A DNA stretch of 64,000 bases from an uncultured Enterobacterales bacterium (GCA_945288535.1 CALYQQ010000005.1:62001-126000), one strand, 5' to 3'; positions 45,878-59,000 are shown, counted from the stretch's first letter. Made by a program: numbers and translations. The notes: generated by a model not told the origin, from the letters alone.

Positions 45878-46861
45878 ATGAGCAACCAAAATCAGGTTAT
45901 TCAGCAAGCACAAGACGTTTTACGGCTTGAAGCAAAAGCAATCGAGCGTGTTGCCTTACGTCTTAACACAGAGTTTGCTAATGCAATAGCGCTGATACTC
46001 AACATTAAAGGTCGAGTGATTCTTACAGGTATGGGTAAACCCGGTTATATTGCACAAAAAATTGCAGCGACTTTAATGAGCACAGGCACCCCCGCCTATT
46101 ACCTGCATCCAGCTGAAGGCATTCATGGTGATTTAGGCATGATCACCCAACATGATATTGTTGTTGCCTTGTCTAATAGTGGTGAAACAGCCGAAATAAT
46201 CAATATTTTACCAACAATTAGTCGGATCGGTGCGCCGATTATTGCTATTTGTGGTAATCATTCATCAACACTAGCTAAATATGCCGCCATTACGCTTGAT
46301 GCCTCAGTTGAACAAGAGGCCTGTCCGCTTGGATTAGCACCAACGACAAGTACGACTGTAGCACTAGCTATCGGTGATGCACTTGCAGTTGCCTTAATGA
46401 CTGCAAGAGAGTTTACAGCCAATGATTTTGCAATTTACCACCCTGGGGGCTCATTAGGTAAACGTCTATTACTCACGGTAGAACAAATTATGCATAGTGG
46501 TGAAAATAATCCCGTTGTGAGTGAAGAACAAACTGTATCAAATGCCTTATTTACTATTACCGAAAGAGGTATCGGTGCAACATCGGTAGTTGACAATCAA
46601 GGGAAATTACTTGGCATTATTACTGATGGAGATATCCGTCGCGCCTTAGAAAAAGGCTATGCTTTTCTAGATAAAAAAGTAACCGATATTATGACTAAAC
46701 AGCCCATGACTATCACAGCAACGAAATTAGCCTCTGAAGCGCTTTTTGTTATGGAACAACATAAACCAAAACCTATTACAGTTTTACCTGTTATTGATGA
46801 ACAAAACCATGCCATTGGCATGTTGCATCTGACAGATTTATTGCGTCACGGTGTCATGTAA
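45878..46861 (+). CDS. kdsD: D-arabinose 5-phosphate isomerase
   Basis: A 327-residue isomerase converting ribulose 5-phosphate to arabinose 5-phosphate, the first step to Kdo of lipopolysaccharide. The SIS domain has GRVILTGMGKPGYIAQKIAA, STGTPAYYLHPAEGIHGDLG, ALSNSGETAEI and EQEACPLGLAPTTST; two CBS domains follow (QIMHSG, ITDGDIRRALEKG, DIMTKQPMT). I start it at the ATG at 45878, 6 nt after AGAGGA, not at 45854. It stands alone, outside the yrb/kdsC-lpt cluster where E. coli kdsD lies, so it could also be a GutQ-type paralogue. Confidence 0.88.
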   Translation: MSNQNQVIQQAQDVLRLEAKAIERVALRLNTEFANAIALILNIKGRVILTGMGKPGYIAQKIAATLMSTGTPAYYLHPAEGIHGDLGMITQHDIVVALSNSGETAEIINILPTISRIGAPIIAICGNHSSTLAKYAAITLDASVEQEACPLGLAPTTSTTVALAIGDALAVALMTAREFTANDFAIYHPGGSLGKRLLLTVEQIMHSGENNPVVSEEQTVSNALFTITERGIGATSVVDNQGKLLGIITDGDIRRALEKGYAFLDKKVTDIMTKQPMTITATKLASEALFVMEQHKPKPITVLPVIDEQNHAIGMLHLTDLLRHGVM

Positions 46862-47313
46862 TTCAATAATAATGAGTAATAGCATGATGTTTAACTAACT
46901 CGCTAAACCATAAATAGTTAAATAGTGTAATGATTAATTATATTGTTTAACTATTTATAAAGATTAAAAATAGGTATATATAATTAACTCGTTATTAAAT
47001 ATAGCAATAATAATTATTATTGTTTAACCAATATTTATTATAGATATGTATCTAAGAATTCATGATTAAACACCGTGACAATCAAATTAATCATGTCCAT
47101 AATGTACGCTAAATAGATAATATATACTTATTTAACACATTAATTCTATTGCGTAAGTTTGTAACAGTTCACTATTTATTTTGTCATTCTATCTTTTAAT
47201 TTCTTTTATTGATCATGACAATATACCTATTTTTCTTGTTCTTTTGAAGAATAGTATTCAGTTGGAAAAAATATATATCAGCTAAACGATAAATAAACTT
47301 GGATAGATAAACT
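46862..47313. other. Intergenic region, 452 bp
   Basis: It contains a perfect inverted repeat downstream of kdsD (listed separately) and an 18-bp palindrome CAATAATAATTATTATTG at 47005-47022. No gene is seen. Confidence 0.5.
46910..46958. repeat. 13-bp inverted repeat downstream of kdsD
   Basis: ATAAATAGTTAAA (46910-46922) and TTTAACTATTTAT (46946-46958) are perfect inverted copies separated by 23 bp. It begins 49 bp after the kdsD stop. The stem is AU-only apart from one G-C pair and lacks a U-run, so a terminator role is uncertain. Confidence 0.5.
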
Positions 47314-49164
47314 ATGTTTACTTTTTTTGAAAAAATGATTAATCCTTATCCTGGTGAGCAGCCTACTACACCTCCCAGGCATTTTTTCCAATTTTTGTGG
47401 CAGTGTACCGAAGGTACTCGCCTTTACCTACTAATGATGACCGCTTTTACCGCTATTATAGGTGCTTTTGAAGCAGTTTTATTCGTTGTTTTGGGCAAAA
47501 TTGTTGACTGGTTAGCCGTGATTGCACCAGCTTCATTGTGGGAAAAAGAGGGCAAAACATTATTAATATTAGCCGCCGTGTTATTAGCAAGTATTATATT
47601 AGTTGCTATTCAAACAATGATTAAACATCAAGCCATGGCGGGTAATTTTCCTATGCGTTTACGTTGGAATTTTCACAGGTTAATGTTAAATCAAAGTATG
47701 TTTTTTTTTCAGGATGAATTTGCTGGTCGTATTTCAGCTAAAGTAATGCAAACTGCACTTGCAGTACGCGATACCTGCTTTATTATGATGGATATTTTAG
47801 TTTTTGCCATTATTTATTTTGTGACGATGGCAAGTGCTATTGGAAGTTTTAATCGCTGGCTGTTATTACCATTTTTGGGTTGGTTATTCCTTTACTTTGC
47901 CTGCATGTATTGGTTTATACCCCGTTTATCCCGTGTTGCTCAATCTCAGGCTGATGCTCGTTCTCTTATGACGGGAAGGATCACTGATGCCTATACAAAT
48001 ATTACAACAGTTAAATTATTTTCTCATGCTGGGCGTGAAGCCGCTTATGCTCGTTCTGCGATGAAAACGTTTATGAAAACTGTTTATGCCCAAATGAGAT
48101 TAGTCAGCGGTATAGAAATCATTAATCACACATTAAATATCAGTTTAGTATTAGGTATTTCTGCTATTGCATTTTGGCTATGGACACAAGGCGCTATTGG
48201 TATTGGTGCCATTGCTGCCGCAACTGCAATGGCATTAAGGCTTAATGGTATGTCGCAATGGATTATGTGGGAAATGTCTTCTTTATTTGAAAATATTGGC
48301 ACAGTACAAGATGGAATTAATACGCTTAGTAATCCTCCCGCCGTGATCGATCATAATAATGCACCTAAACTTAAGGTAACAAAAGGGGAGATTTGTTTTC
48401 ACGATATTACTTTTCTTTATGCAGGGCAAAAGAATAAAACTGTTTTTGATCATTTAAATTTAACCATTAAACCTGGGGAAAAAATCGGACTCGTTGGTCG
48501 GTCTGGTGCTGGAAAATCAACACTCGTCAATTTATTATTGCACTTTTATGATATTCAACATGGTCAAATCCTAATTGATGGTCAGGATATTGCCAGTGTG
48601 ACACAGACCAGTTTACGTGAGCAAATTGGCATGGTAACGCAAGATACCTCTTTATTACATCGCTCAGTACGCGATAATATTTTATATGGCAAACCTAATG
48701 CGAGTGATAAAGAAATGAAATTAGCGGCCAAGCAAGCTGAAGCGGATGATTTTATTGAAACGTTAGTTGATGCCCATGGCCGTCGTGGCTATGATGCTCA
48801 TGTTGGTGAACGTGGTGTTAAATTATCTGGTGGTCAACGTCAGCGATTAGCAATCGCCAGAGTGATGTTAAAAGATGCACCTATTTTATTACTTGACGAA
48901 GCAACCAGTGCTTTAGACTCAGAGGTAGAATCAGCTATTCAAAGTAGTTTATATCGTTTAATGAAAGGGAAAACCGTTATTGCCATTGCTCATCGGTTGT
49001 CAACTATTGCGGCGATGGACAGGTTAATTGTCTTAGATCAAGGTAAAATTGTGGAACAAGGTGATCATCACACACTATTGGCCAAAGATGGACTCTATGC
49101 ACAATTATGGCAACATCAAAGTGGTGGTTTCCTTGGCGGCAGTGAAGATAATACAGCGGAATAA
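47314..49164 (+). CDS. ABC exporter, fused membrane and ATPase domains
   Basis: A 616-residue half-transporter with an N-terminal six-helix exporter domain (about residues 40-330) and a C-terminal ATPase. Walker A is VGRSGAGKSTLVNLL, the Q-loop region MVTQDTSLLH, the signature VKLSGGQRQRLAIARVML, Walker B PILLLDEATSALDSE and the switch His in AIAHRLST. It belongs to the MsbA/MDR-type exporters and would act as a homodimer unless a partner lies elsewhere. The substrate cannot be told; no partner genes adjoin it. Confidence 0.9.
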   Translation: MFTFFEKMINPYPGEQPTTPPRHFFQFLWQCTEGTRLYLLMMTAFTAIIGAFEAVLFVVLGKIVDWLAVIAPASLWEKEGKTLLILAAVLLASIILVAIQTMIKHQAMAGNFPMRLRWNFHRLMLNQSMFFFQDEFAGRISAKVMQTALAVRDTCFIMMDILVFAIIYFVTMASAIGSFNRWLLLPFLGWLFLYFACMYWFIPRLSRVAQSQADARSLMTGRITDAYTNITTVKLFSHAGREAAYARSAMKTFMKTVYAQMRLVSGIEIINHTLNISLVLGISAIAFWLWTQGAIGIGAIAAATAMALRLNGMSQWIMWEMSSLFENIGTVQDGINTLSNPPAVIDHNNAPKLKVTKGEICFHDITFLYAGQKNKTVFDHLNLTIKPGEKIGLVGRSGAGKSTLVNLLLHFYDIQHGQILIDGQDIASVTQTSLREQIGMVTQDTSLLHRSVRDNILYGKPNASDKEMKLAAKQAEADDFIETLVDAHGRRGYDAHVGERGVKLSGGQRQRLAIARVMLKDAPILLLDEATSALDSEVESAIQSSLYRLMKGKTVIAIAHRLSTIAAMDRLIVLDQGKIVEQGDHHTLLAKDGLYAQLWQHQSGGFLGGSEDNTAE

Positions 49165-49336
49165 TAATGATGAAATACATTATTACTAAACATAGTATCA
49201 TACCTTCATAAGATATCGTCGTAACACTATACTAATATTGTTACTATCTTTTTTATGACTAATATATTAATTATAGGGTTATTAATAGGATAAAGACGAA
49301 TGCTAAACATTCTGCCTTTATTCTATTAAAAATAAA

Positions 49337-49687
49337 TTAGGGATTAATAGGATTACCGGTACGACTATCTAAACAGCGACGTGTTATAGGTTCCCAGTAA
49401 GCCGTTAATACTTTACTAAGGCGACAGCTATCTTCATCATCAATTGCTTTATCATATTTATCAAATTCTTTTTCTATTCTTGTATTTCTTTTTTGGCGTA
49501 GTTTTTGTGTATCATTCCATTGGGTTTTGCGTTCCAATGCCTCTTGCTTAGTTAAGGTATTATCAGCACCATCAATAGTAATATTATAATTTTTGCTTGC
49601 ATAAGCAAAAGATAAAAAAACACAAAGTAATAATAATGCACCTGATAAAAATAAGTGACTAAGATAATTTAATGCTATCTTTATCAT
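49337..49687 (-). CDS. ynfB: YnfB family protein (DUF1283)
   Basis: A 116-residue exported protein. After a signal peptide ending around SFAYA, the mature part has ERKTQWNDTQKLRQKRNTR, EKEFDKYDKA and AYWEPITRRCLDSRTGNPI, which match E. coli YnfB (EKEQWNDTRNLRQKVNKR, AYWEPNTLRCLDRRTGRVI). Two Cys residues are conserved. The function is unknown. It is convergent with the ABC exporter gene. Confidence 0.92.
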   Translation of the reverse strand: MIKIALNYLSHLFLSGALLLLCVFLSFAYASKNYNITIDGADNTLTKQEALERKTQWNDTQKLRQKRNTRIEKEFDKYDKAIDDEDSCRLSKVLTAYWEPITRRCLDSRTGNPINP

Positions 49688-49851
49688 AGAAGCTATCCCA
49701 TTAATTGTCTTTATGCGATTAGTTTTAATACAATCTCATTATACTGAATACCGACGCTCTTTATTACCATAATATGCTTTTATATATAAATTGGCTCACT
49801 ATATAGCTTACATAATCATTGATAAAGACATCATTTTTGCTCTATAGTCTT

Positions 49852-51345
49852 TTAGCGTTTACGTCCACCTAATAAGTTGCCTAATAGGCCTCGAACCAGG
49901 CTACGTCCGACTTGTTGGCTTACCTGTTGTGTAACAGAACGCGCAATGCGCTGAAACAATCCATTATGTTTTCCTACCTGACCGTCATTTTCTCCTAATA
50001 ATACTGATTCTATCGTTCCGAGCACGCCTTTATGCGTGTCATTAGCAGATTGATTATTATTGGATTGCGGTTGTTGAGCTAATATTTCAAAAGCGGAGTT
50101 ACGATCAATCGTATCTGCATAATGTTTATATAAGCTTGAACTGTTTAATATATTACGACGTTCATTATCATCTAATGGCCCCATACGTGAACCTGGTGCA
50201 ATAATATATGCCCTTTCAGTCACTGAAGGCTGCCCTTTTTCATTTAAAAATGAAACAAGTGCCTCCCCTGTACCTAAATCAGCAATTATCTCTTCTGTTT
50301 TGAATTGTGGATTTTGTCGCATGGTTTGTGCAGCAACTTTTACAGCTTTTTGATCTCGTGGTGTAAAAGCATGTAACGCGTGCTGAATTCTATTACCTAA
50401 TTGACCAAGTATCTCATTTGGAATATCTAACGGATTTTGGCTAATAAAATAGATACCGACCCCTTTAGAACGAATTAACCGAATAACTTGTATTATTTTT
50501 TCTAATAATACTTTTGATGCATTATTAAAAAGTAAATGCGCTTCATCAAAGAAAAAGACCAATTTAGGCTTTTCTATATCTCCCACTTCGGGTAATTGTT
50601 CATAAAGTTCTGAAAGTAGCCATAGAAGAAATGTCGAATATAATAGAGGGTAATTATATAATTTGTCAGCCGCTAAAATATTAACAATACCTCTTCCTTT
50701 ATCATTAACTTGCATAAGATCATGAATATCGAGCATCGGTTCACCAAAAAATAAGTTTCCTTCCTGTTGCTCTATTGTCAATAGACCACGCTGAATAGCG
50801 CCAAGCGAAGTACTTGAAATATTGCCATAGTCAGAAATAAATATTTTTTTATTTTCATCAACAAATTTAACCATGGTTTGTAAATCCTTAAGATCCAATA
50901 GCAATAAGCTACGATCATCAGCAATTTTAAAAATTAACTGTAAAACACCCGCTTGAATATCATTTAAATTAAGCAATCGAGCTAATAATAAAGGCCCCAT
51001 ATCAGAAATCGTTGCTCTAACAGGAATCCCTTGTTGTCTGAATACATCCCATAACGCTATTGGATTCGATATAGGTTGCCAATGTGTTACCTGAATGGTC
51101 TGTAAATGCGCTTGTAATTTTTCAGTCAATGTGTTTGGCTGACTAATGCCAGATAGGTCTCCCTTAACATCCGCCATAAATACAGGTACACCTATTAATG
51201 AAAATTCTTCAGCTATTTTTTGTAATGTGACGGTTTTACCTGTTCCTGTTGCACCTGTAATCAATCCATGGCGGGTTGCCATTTGGGGCAACAAATTTAG
51301 TGATTGATTTGATGCGGTTTTTGCAATTGTTAACGGTGTTGCCAT
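49852..51345 (-). CDS. yjgR: HerA-like ATPase YjgR (DUF853)
   Basis: A 497-residue P-loop ATPase. [21 protein letters not shown] is Walker A and [13 protein letters not shown] Walker [16 protein letters not shown] and [34 protein letters not shown] are signature segments of the DUF853/YjgR family, related to HerA helicases. The tail after residue 430 is Gln/Asn-rich, then Gly/Arg-rich ([13 protein letters not shown]). The role in the cell is not established. Confidence 0.9.
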   Translation of the reverse strand: MATPLTIAKTASNQSLNLLPQMATRHGLITGATGTGKTVTLQKIAEEFSLIGVPVFMADVKGDLSGISQPNTLTEKLQAHLQTIQVTHWQPISNPIALWDVFRQQGIPVRATISDMGPLLLARLLNLNDIQAGVLQLIFKIADDRSLLLLDLKDLQTMVKFVDENKKIFISDYGNISSTSLGAIQRGLLTIEQQEGNLFFGEPMLDIHDLMQVNDKGRGIVNILAADKLYNYPLLYSTFLLWLLSELYEQLPEVGDIEKPKLVFFFDEAHLLFNNASKVLLEKIIQVIRLIRSKGVGIYFISQNPLDIPNEILGQLGNRIQHALHAFTPRDQKAVKVAAQTMRQNPQFKTEEIIADLGTGEALVSFLNEKGQPSVTERAYIIAPGSRMGPLDDNERRNILNSSSLYKHYADTIDRNSAFEILAQQPQSNNNQSANDTHKGVLGTIESVLLGENDGQVGKHNGLFQRIARSVTQQVSQQVGRSLVRGLLGNLLGGRKR

Positions 51346-51519
51346 TTTATTTTATCTCAAGTAACCATGGTTAGATTGAGAATAGACAAGGATTTGCTTT
51401 TTCTAAAGAAGAATAATAAAAATAATAATTGCAAAATAACACTTTATTACTTTTAGCGTATGCTGCTTTATCACTAACTAGCATACGTATTATCTTCCTG
51501 TGATACTAATGAGTAGGAT

Positions 51520-51551
51520 GACAACAAAGCGTTATACGTCGCCTTGTTGTC
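51520..51551. terminator. Hairpin between glgP and yjgR
   Basis: GACAACAAAGCG (51520-51531) and CGCCTTGTTGTC (51540-51551) form a 12-bp stem with one imperfect pair (a G-U wobble in minus-strand RNA). It is 35 nt past the glgP stop. The U-run (TTTTATTAT) lies on the plus-strand side only, so as a minus-strand terminator it is atypical. Confidence 0.5.
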
Positions 51552-51585
51552 TTTTATTATGCATTATTTCTTATTTTTTATTAAG

Positions 51586-54039
51586 TTATAAATTGATCGG
51601 CTTAATTTGCCAAATTTCATCTGCATACTCTTGAATGGTTCTATCAGAAGAAAAGTATCCCATATTCGCAATATTTAATGCGGCGCGGCGAGCCCATTCA
51701 TCTGGATTAGCGTAGAGTTTATCCACACGGCTTTGACAATCAACATATGAACGATAATCTGCTAATAGTTGATAATTATCGCCAAAATTTACCAGCGAAT
51801 CATATAATCCGCTATATCGTTGTGGTTCTTCAGGATTAAAATAACCCGATGCAATTTGTGTTAGTGCCTTATGTAATTCTGTATCCTTTTCATAGTAGTC
51901 TCGTGGGTTATAATGATTATCACGTAACTGATGTACTTGTGCAGCCGTGTTACCAAAAATAAACATATTTTCTTCACCCACATATTGTTTAATTTCTACG
52001 ACGGCACCATCAAGCGTACCTATAGTAAGTGCGCCATTCATAGCAAATTTCATATTACTAGTTCCAGATGCCTCCGTTCCCGCTAATGAAATCTGTTCTG
52101 ATAAGTCAGCTGCCGGAATAATAAGTTGTGCCAAACTAACACTATAATTAGGAATAAAAACCACTTTTAAGTAGCTATTTATACGTTGATCTTGGTTTAT
52201 TATGTTTGCAACATCATTAATTAAATGAATAATTTGTTTAGCGTTAACGTAGGCAGAAGCCGCTTTTCCAGCAAATATCATAACACGCGGTATCCATTGA
52301 GCATCCGGTTTCTCAAGTATCCGATTATAGCGAGTGATAATATGCAATATATTCAGAAGTTGCCGTTTATATTCATGAATACGTTTAATTTGAACATCAA
52401 ATAAGGATGCCGGGTTAATGACAAGATCCAACTGTTCAGCTACATAGTGTGCAAGACGTTCTTTATTTTCTCGCTTAATATCTCTTATAGATCGAATAAA
52501 ACTTGGATAATTGACTCTTTCATTTAATTCGCTAAGCAGTTGTAAATTAGTTCGCCAATTTTTACCTACTGTTTTGTCGAGAAGCTTAGATAATCCTGGA
52601 TTAGCTACGCCAATCCAACGACGTGGCGTAACACCATTTGTTTTATTACAAAATTTATTTGGATAAAGCAGCGCAAAATCAGCAAAGAGCGACTTTATCA
52701 TTAATTCTGAGTGAAGTGCCGAAACACCATTAACTTTATGACAAACGATTACTGCTAGCCATGCCATTCTGACACGTCTACCTTGCGTTTCATCTATAAT
52801 AGAAACACGACGATAAATATCATTATCTGGTAACATTTTTGAACGTACTTCGTTCAGAAAATGCTCATTAATCTGAAAAATTATTTGTAAATGATAAGGT
52901 AATACTTTACCCATCATATCAACGGGCCAGGTTTCTAATGCTTCAGACATTAATGTATGATTAGTATAAGAGAAAACTTTAGTCACTATGTCCCATGCTT
53001 GCTGCCAACTCAAATCATGTTCATCAATTAACAAACGAATTAATTCAGGTATCGCTAAAACTGGATGTGTATCATTAAGATGTATAGCAATATGATCTGC
53101 TAATCCATCCAACGAACCAAATTGCGTTATATGACGAGCTAAAATATCTTGCATTGTTGCTGAAACTAAAAAATATTCCTGACTTAAGCGCAAGGATCGC
53201 CCATACTCAGTCGAATCATCTGGGTAGAGAACATAAGATAATCGTTCACAAATATTTTTATCTTGAACAGCGGCAAAATAATCACCTTGATTAAATTTTC
53301 CTAAGTTAATTTCTGAACTTGCTTTAGACGACCATAATCTTAATGTATTAGTTGCATTAGTATCATAACCAGGAATAATTTGATCATAAGCACAGGCGAT
53401 AGCTTCTTCCGTTTCTAACCACTTATATTTATTACCTTCTTGCTGTAGGCGACCTCCAATATGAACTTTGTAACGTACATCATTACGAGGAAATTCCCAA
53501 GAATTACCATAATCCAGCCAGGTATCGGGTGACTCAGCTTGTTGGCCATTGATAATTTGCTGTTTGAACATGCCATATTCATAACGTAAACCATAACCTC
53601 GTCCCGGCAGAGCTAAAGTTGCCATTGAATCGAGAAAACAGGCAGCTAAGCGCCCTAATCCACCATTGCCCAATCCAGGGTCATCTTCTTCTTGCACCAA
53701 ATCTTCAAGTTTAATTCCCATTTGTTCAAGTGCTTGCTTAATCTCGTCGTACAAATTGATTGACATTAATGAGTTAGACAACGTTCTGCCAATAAGAAAT
53801 TCCATTGATAAATAATAAATTTGCCGGCTATTTTGTGAATATTGGGCACGACTTGATCGCAACCATCTTTCAACCATACGATCTCGAACAGCTAAAATAA
53901 CTGCATTTAACCACTCATGATTGTTAGCTATTCGAGAATCTTTACCAATGGTAAATAATAATTTATAGACAATAGATTGTTTTAAACGATCTACACTCAT
54001 CGATGGTGAGGTATATGCTAAATTTGTGTCTACCTTCAT
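51586..54039 (-). CDS. glgP: Glycogen phosphorylase
   Basis: A phosphorylase of about 817 residues that releases glucose 1-phosphate from glycogen. [54 protein letters not shown] and [20 protein letters not shown], with the PLP-binding Lys, are all present. The ATG at 54039 has AGGGA upstream and gives the length of E. coli GlgP (815); the ORF-track start at 54114 adds 25 residues unlike the family. It ends the glg operon. Confidence 0.96.
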   Translation of the reverse strand: MKVDTNLAYTSPSMSVDRLKQSIVYKLLFTIGKDSRIANNHEWLNAVILAVRDRMVERWLRSSRAQYSQNSRQIYYLSMEFLIGRTLSNSLMSINLYDEIKQALEQMGIKLEDLVQEEDDPGLGNGGLGRLAACFLDSMATLALPGRGYGLRYEYGMFKQQIINGQQAESPDTWLDYGNSWEFPRNDVRYKVHIGGRLQQEGNKYKWLETEEAIACAYDQIIPGYDTNATNTLRLWSSKASSEINLGKFNQGDYFAAVQDKNICERLSYVLYPDDSTEYGRSLRLSQEYFLVSATMQDILARHITQFGSLDGLADHIAIHLNDTHPVLAIPELIRLLIDEHDLSWQQAWDIVTKVFSYTNHTLMSEALETWPVDMMGKVLPYHLQIIFQINEHFLNEVRSKMLPDNDIYRRVSIIDETQGRRVRMAWLAVIVCHKVNGVSALHSELMIKSLFADFALLYPNKFCNKTNGVTPRRWIGVANPGLSKLLDKTVGKNWRTNLQLLSELNERVNYPSFIRSIRDIKRENKERLAHYVAEQLDLVINPASLFDVQIKRIHEYKRQLLNILHIITRYNRILEKPDAQWIPRVMIFAGKAASAYVNAKQIIHLINDVANIINQDQRINSYLKVVFIPNYSVSLAQLIIPAADLSEQISLAGTEASGTSNMKFAMNGALTIGTLDGAVVEIKQYVGEENMFIFGNTAAQVHQLRDNHYNPRDYYEKDTELHKALTQIASGYFNPEEPQRYSGLYDSLVNFGDNYQLLADYRSYVDCQSRVDKLYANPDEWARRAALNIANMGYFSSDRTIQEYADEIWQIKPINL

Positions 54040-54226
54040 AAGTTTTTCCCTAATAAAATTAGATAATAGTAAATCCAATCGATGACAAAATAGTGACGCT
54101 TTGTCAGGGAGCATTTTGTCGCGTTTACTCGAGACAAAAACAACTTGATAAATAGATAAATGCTTACAACAACATATTTATTGTTGTATTTGAAGACAGT
54201 GTAAACAAAAAAGATGGCTTTCCATA

Positions 54227-55666
54227 TTAATAATCTATTATGTGTTGATAGAGTGCAATATAAGCTTTAGCTATGGTACGCCAACTAAAATCTTGTTGCA
54301 TAGCATAGTGTTGTACTTTTTTCCATAAGATGGGATTACGCCACAGTGCGAACGCGCGCGCAATAGCAAAAGATAATTGTCTACTATCGCACTCATAAAA
54401 AACAAAGCCATTTGCGATACCTTGTTCTAAATTTTCTAATGAACAATCTGCAACCGTATCCGCTAATCCTCCTGTAAATCTTACCAGAGGTAATGTGCCA
54501 TAAGCTAAACCATATAATTGTGTGAGCCCACAAGGTTCAAAGCGACTAGGTATTATCATAACATCTGCACCAGCAATAATACGATGAGCTAACATTTCAT
54601 CATATCCAAGTCTTATAGCTATATGTTGTGGATACTGTTCAGCTAAATAGCGAAATCGCGCCTCTAACCAAGACTCACCACACCCTAATAAAACTAGCTG
54701 TCCATCTTGTTCAATTAATGTAGTCAGTGCATCTACAAGCAAATCGAGGCCTTTTTGATACGTTAATCTGCTTACAACCGCAAATAAAAGTATATTTTTA
54801 TCTATAGGTAAGCCAACCTCAGACTGTAATGCCGTTTTGTTCTTTACTTTACCTGTAATATGATCTGATGAATAATGAGTAATTAAATGAGTGTCAGTAT
54901 TTGGATGCCAAATAGTCTGATCTACACCATTTAATATACCAGAAAATCTCATGTTATCACGACGATCACGCAGCAGTCCTTCGAAGCCATAACCTTGATA
55001 GTCTTGTGTGATCTCATTAGCATAACTAGGGCTGACAGTCGTGATTTGATCAGCATAAAATAAGCCTGCTTTTAGGTAGGAAATCTGTCCATAAAATTCT
55101 AGACCATAAATTTGATAAAAATGTTCGGGGATCCATAGTTCACGTAAATGGCTTGCATCAAACATACCATGAAACGCCAAATTATGAATAGTAAATATTG
55201 CTTTAGCTGGATAGCATTTTGCCGCAAGATAGGCACAAGTCATACCAGCATGCCAGTCATGGGCATGAATAATTTCTGCACGCCAAAAAGGATCTATCCC
55301 ACAAGCTAACTCGCAGGCCATCCACCCTAATAGGGCAAAACGCCGATAATTATCATGATAATCATTTAAATAATTGTCATGATACGGACTACCCTGTCGA
55401 TCATATAGATAAGGTGCGTCAATAATGTAGATACCGACACCTTGATATTGACCGTAGCGTAACGCAACGTGTCCCGCAAATGTATTAACTTCCGCAATAA
55501 AATCTGTATGGGGTATACCAGCATAAATAGCAGGAAATCCTGGAATAATCAAACGTACATCTATACCTTCCAATAATTCAGCTTTGGGTAATGCCGCAGT
55601 GACATCGGCTAACCCACCAGTTTTAAGTAGAGGGGCAAGTTCAGCACAAGCATGAAGTACTTTCAT
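54227..55666 (-). CDS. glgA: Glycogen synthase
   Basis: A 479-residue GT5 enzyme adding glucose from ADP-glucose to the growing chain. The N-terminal [19 protein letters not shown] holds the KTGGL ADP-glucose-binding motif; [30 protein letters not shown] and [19 protein letters not shown] (the E-x7-E region) complete it. It lies between glgC and glgP, 39 nt after glgC. Confidence 0.96.
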   Translation of the reverse strand: MKVLHACAELAPLLKTGGLADVTAALPKAELLEGIDVRLIIPGFPAIYAGIPHTDFIAEVNTFAGHVALRYGQYQGVGIYIIDAPYLYDRQGSPYHDNYLNDYHDNYRRFALLGWMACELACGIDPFWRAEIIHAHDWHAGMTCAYLAAKCYPAKAIFTIHNLAFHGMFDASHLRELWIPEHFYQIYGLEFYGQISYLKAGLFYADQITTVSPSYANEITQDYQGYGFEGLLRDRRDNMRFSGILNGVDQTIWHPNTDTHLITHYSSDHITGKVKNKTALQSEVGLPIDKNILLFAVVSRLTYQKGLDLLVDALTTLIEQDGQLVLLGCGESWLEARFRYLAEQYPQHIAIRLGYDEMLAHRIIAGADVMIIPSRFEPCGLTQLYGLAYGTLPLVRFTGGLADTVADCSLENLEQGIANGFVFYECDSRQLSFAIARAFALWRNPILWKKVQHYAMQQDFSWRTIAKAYIALYQHIIDY

Positions 55667-55705
55667 TATTTTATCTCTGTTTATAATCGACTATTTGATG
55701 ATCGG

Positions 55706-56983
55706 TTATAGTTTTTCCAACATAGCACGCGTGACTAATACGGTTCCTTCTTCTGAACAATAAAAGCGACGTTTATCGTCTTCTAAATTTTCACCTATTA
55801 CCATACCTTCGGGTATAATACATGCTCGATCAATAACACAATGCCGTAAACGACAATAACGTCCTATAGCGACATCGGGTAATAAAACGGAAGAGTCGAT
55901 AGTGCAAAATGAATTAACCCTGATCCTTGGAAATAATACCGAATTAACTACTGTTGATCCTGAGATAATACATCCAGCTCCAACCAATGAATTCATCGTC
56001 ATTCCAGGACTGCCTGATCTATCTTGTACAAATTTTGCTGGTGGCATAGGTTCCATATAAGAACGAATAGGCCATCGTTTATCATACATATCCAATTCAG
56101 GCGTCACCGAAGCCAGATCTAAATTTGCTTGCCAATAAGCATCTAATGTACCGACATCTCGCCAATAAGGTTTACAATCTAGATTAGACATAACGCAAGA
56201 ACGGGAAAAGGGATGCGACCAAGCAACGCCTTGTTTTACTGCATTTGGAATAATATCTTTGCCAAAATCATGATTAGATTCTAATGATTTAGCATCTTCA
56301 AATAATTGTTGATATAAATAATCCTTATTAAAAACATAAACACCCATACTTGCTAAGGCCATATCAGGACGAGACGGTATCGATGGCGGATCAGTTGGTT
56401 TTTCAATAAAATCTATTATTTGTTCATTTTCATTGATTGCCATAACGCCAAAATCTACTGCTTCTTTACGAGGAACTTCTATACATGCAACGGTACATGC
56501 CGCCCCTTTTCGCACATGATCTAAAAGCATTAATGAATAATCCATTTTATAAATATGATCGCCTGCAAGGATCAAAATATATTCAGCATTATATCGACTA
56601 ATGATATCTAAATTTTGAAAAATCGCATCTGCCGTACCTTTATACCAATCTTCACAATCGCCTCGTTGCTGTGCGGGTAATAAATCAATAAACTCATTCA
56701 TATCTTCATTTAGAAATGACCATCCCCGATGAATATATTGCACCAGTGAGTGAGAATGGTATTGGGTTAATACACCTATTCGACGAATCCCAGAATTCAT
56801 GCAGTTTGACAGTGCAAAATCAATAATGCGGAATTTACCGCCAAAATGCACAGCCGGTTTAGCACGAGTTGCTGTTAAGTCCTTTAGACGCGTGCCCCTA
56901 CCACCTGCAAGAATAAGTGCTGCTGAACGTTTAGGGAGTTCTTTTGCTTGTATTACGTCGTGACGAACGTTATCTGCCACCAT
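55706..56983 (-). CDS. glgC: Glucose-1-phosphate adenylyltransferase
   Basis: A 425-residue ADP-glucose pyrophosphorylase, the regulated step of bacterial glycogen synthesis. [27 protein letters not shown] is the nucleotide-binding N-terminus, with the Lys region of the activator site just before it; [14 protein letters not shown] and FIEKPTDPP follow, then a left-handed beta-helix C-terminus ([18 protein letters not shown]). It overlaps glgX by 14 nt. Confidence 0.96.
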   Translation of the reverse strand: MVADNVRHDVIQAKELPKRSAALILAGGRGTRLKDLTATRAKPAVHFGGKFRIIDFALSNCMNSGIRRIGVLTQYHSHSLVQYIHRGWSFLNEDMNEFIDLLPAQQRGDCEDWYKGTADAIFQNLDIISRYNAEYILILAGDHIYKMDYSLMLLDHVRKGAACTVACIEVPRKEAVDFGVMAINENEQIIDFIEKPTDPPSIPSRPDMALASMGVYVFNKDYLYQQLFEDAKSLESNHDFGKDIIPNAVKQGVAWSHPFSRSCVMSNLDCKPYWRDVGTLDAYWQANLDLASVTPELDMYDKRWPIRSYMEPMPPAKFVQDRSGSPGMTMNSLVGAGCIISGSTVVNSVLFPRIRVNSFCTIDSSVLLPDVAIGRYCRLRHCVIDRACIIPEGMVIGENLEDDKRRFYCSEEGTVLVTRAMLEKL

Positions 56984-59000
56984 AATCTATCTCCTCAGGA
57001 TGTGCTAATTTTAGTACACTAATCGTACGAGCACTGATGTACCAACCTGAATGCGCAAAGTAGATATCATTTTCTGTAAATGGCGTTAAAATTTGCCAAT
57101 GCCCTGATGGAATGTTGACCATACAACGTTCTGAGGTTGCATTTATGATAATCAACCAACAACGAGATAATTCAATTAGCAATATACCTTCCGTTGTTTG
57201 CCACTCGCTATTCGTTAAGACCTTGCCCTGTTTATTCAACCAGCGTACATCATAATTATGGGTTTTATTATTATATTGCCCTGTCCACCATTGATTATTA
57301 TTAAGAACCTCTATTTGTTTTCTTAATGAAATCAATTTACTACAATAGTCTATTAATGCTGGATCAGCATCAGACCAATTTAGCCAGCTGATATCGTTAT
57401 CCTGACAATAAGCGTTATTATTGCCTTGCTGGCTATTCCCCCACTCATCGCCTGCACGTAACATTGGTGTACCTTGTGCCAATAAAAGTAAAGCCAACAA
57501 TGCCTTAGCACTTAGTAATCTTGCGTGATTAACGCCTTCATCGCTAGTTATTCCTTCTTGACCATGGTTATAACTAAAATTTTCATTATGACCATCATAA
57601 TTATTTTCTCCATTGGCTTGGTTGTGCTTTTCATTAAAACTCAATAAGTCTTTTAATGTAAATCCATCATGTGACGTGATCATATTAATACTTGCCGAAG
57701 GTGTTTGGTGGTAGCGGTTAAATATGTCATCTGAAGCTGCAAATCGACGAGCTAAGATCCCTAAATTGGTTTTACCTGCTAACCAAAAAGCACGTATATC
57801 ATCACGGAAACGATCATTCCATTGTGCAAATGGCCAATGAAAATGGCCTAGTTGATAACCATTTTCTCCAATATCCCAGGGTTCACAAATCATTTTGATA
57901 GTACTTAATAAAGGATCTTGTGCAATCGCACTAAGCAAAGGAGCATTAGCAGTAAAATTAGGTGTTCGTCCGAGAACTGTCGCTAAGTCAAATCTAAATC
58001 CATCAACATGGCATTCTGTAACCCAATAGCGCAAACAGTCCATAACCAAACGTAGTGCTGCCGGATGAGTTAATTTAAGTGTATTACCACATCCTGTCCA
58101 ATTTTGGTATTCACTTGACGAATTTAGCCAATAATAGCTTGGATTATCAATACCGCGTAACGATAATGTTGGACCATTACTATCTAGTTCGGCTGTGTGA
58201 TTAAAAACAACATCGATAATAACTTCAATATTCGCACTATGTAACGACTTTACCATGTCACGAAATTCGGACAATGGTGTACTTCCTGTTTGTCCTGACC
58301 AATACCGGGGTTCAACAGCAAAAGGAGCGACAACGTTATAACCCCAATAATTATGTAAGCCTAATTTACGTAGCCGAGGTTCATCAATATGATGTTGAAT
58401 AGGCATAAGTTCTAATGAGGTGATACCTAACTTTGTTAAGTAATCAATCATCACAGGATGAGCTAACCCAGCATAGGTCCCCAATAACGCTTTTGGAATA
58501 TCAGGATGTAATGATGTTAGGCCCCGCACATGCGCTTCATAGATAATCGTATTTTTCCAATCAATTTTTGGAGAACTATCTTGTTGCCAATCATAATCAT
58601 CATGTACTACCCGACATTTCATCATGCTAGATGCATTATCCCTTTGAGTAGCATCAGTTGAGTTATCTGACGAAAAATAAGTATCGGTCAATTTACCTTC
58701 AAGACAACGACAATAAGGATCGATCAGTAAATTATTAGGATTAAAAAACAAGCCTTTTTCTGGTTGCCAAGGACCGTAAACACGATATCCATAAAGCCAA
58801 TCATCGCACCCTCCTGGTAGATAACCATGCCAAATATCACCCGTTTTTTTCGGTAATAAAAGCCTTATTTCCTGATCATTTTGAAATAAACAAAGTTCTA
58901 TCTTCTCAGCATGTGCCGAATAAAGAGAAAAATTTGTGCCTTTACTATCAAAATGACTCCCTAAAGGCCCCGGTTTACCTGATACTAAATGGTATTCCAT
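56970..59000 (-). CDS. glgX: Glycogen debranching enzyme GlgX
   Basis: A 676-residue GH13 isoamylase-type enzyme that hydrolyses alpha-1,6 branches of phosphorylase-trimmed glycogen. [25 protein letters not shown] (nucleophile Asp), MICEPWDIG (acid Glu) and [21 protein letters not shown] (transition-state Asp) are the four GH13 regions, preceded by a CBM48-type N-terminal domain. It lies between glgB and glgC. Confidence 0.96.
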   Translation of the reverse strand: MEYHLVSGKPGPLGSHFDSKGTNFSLYSAHAEKIELCLFQNDQEIRLLLPKKTGDIWHGYLPGGCDDWLYGYRVYGPWQPEKGLFFNPNNLLIDPYCRCLEGKLTDTYFSSDNSTDATQRDNASSMMKCRVVHDDYDWQQDSSPKIDWKNTIIYEAHVRGLTSLHPDIPKALLGTYAGLAHPVMIDYLTKLGITSLELMPIQHHIDEPRLRKLGLHNYWGYNVVAPFAVEPRYWSGQTGSTPLSEFRDMVKSLHSANIEVIIDVVFNHTAELDSNGPTLSLRGIDNPSYYWLNSSSEYQNWTGCGNTLKLTHPAALRLVMDCLRYWVTECHVDGFRFDLATVLGRTPNFTANAPLLSAIAQDPLLSTIKMICEPWDIGENGYQLGHFHWPFAQWNDRFRDDIRAFWLAGKTNLGILARRFAASDDIFNRYHQTPSASINMITSHDGFTLKDLLSFNEKHNQANGENNYDGHNENFSYNHGQEGITSDEGVNHARLLSAKALLALLLLAQGTPMLRAGDEWGNSQQGNNNAYCQDNDISWLNWSDADPALIDYCSKLISLRKQIEVLNNNQWWTGQYNNKTHNYDVRWLNKQGKVLTNSEWQTTEGILLIELSRCWLIIINATSERCMVNIPSGHWQILTPFTENDIYFAHSGWYISARTISVLKLAHPEEIDYGGR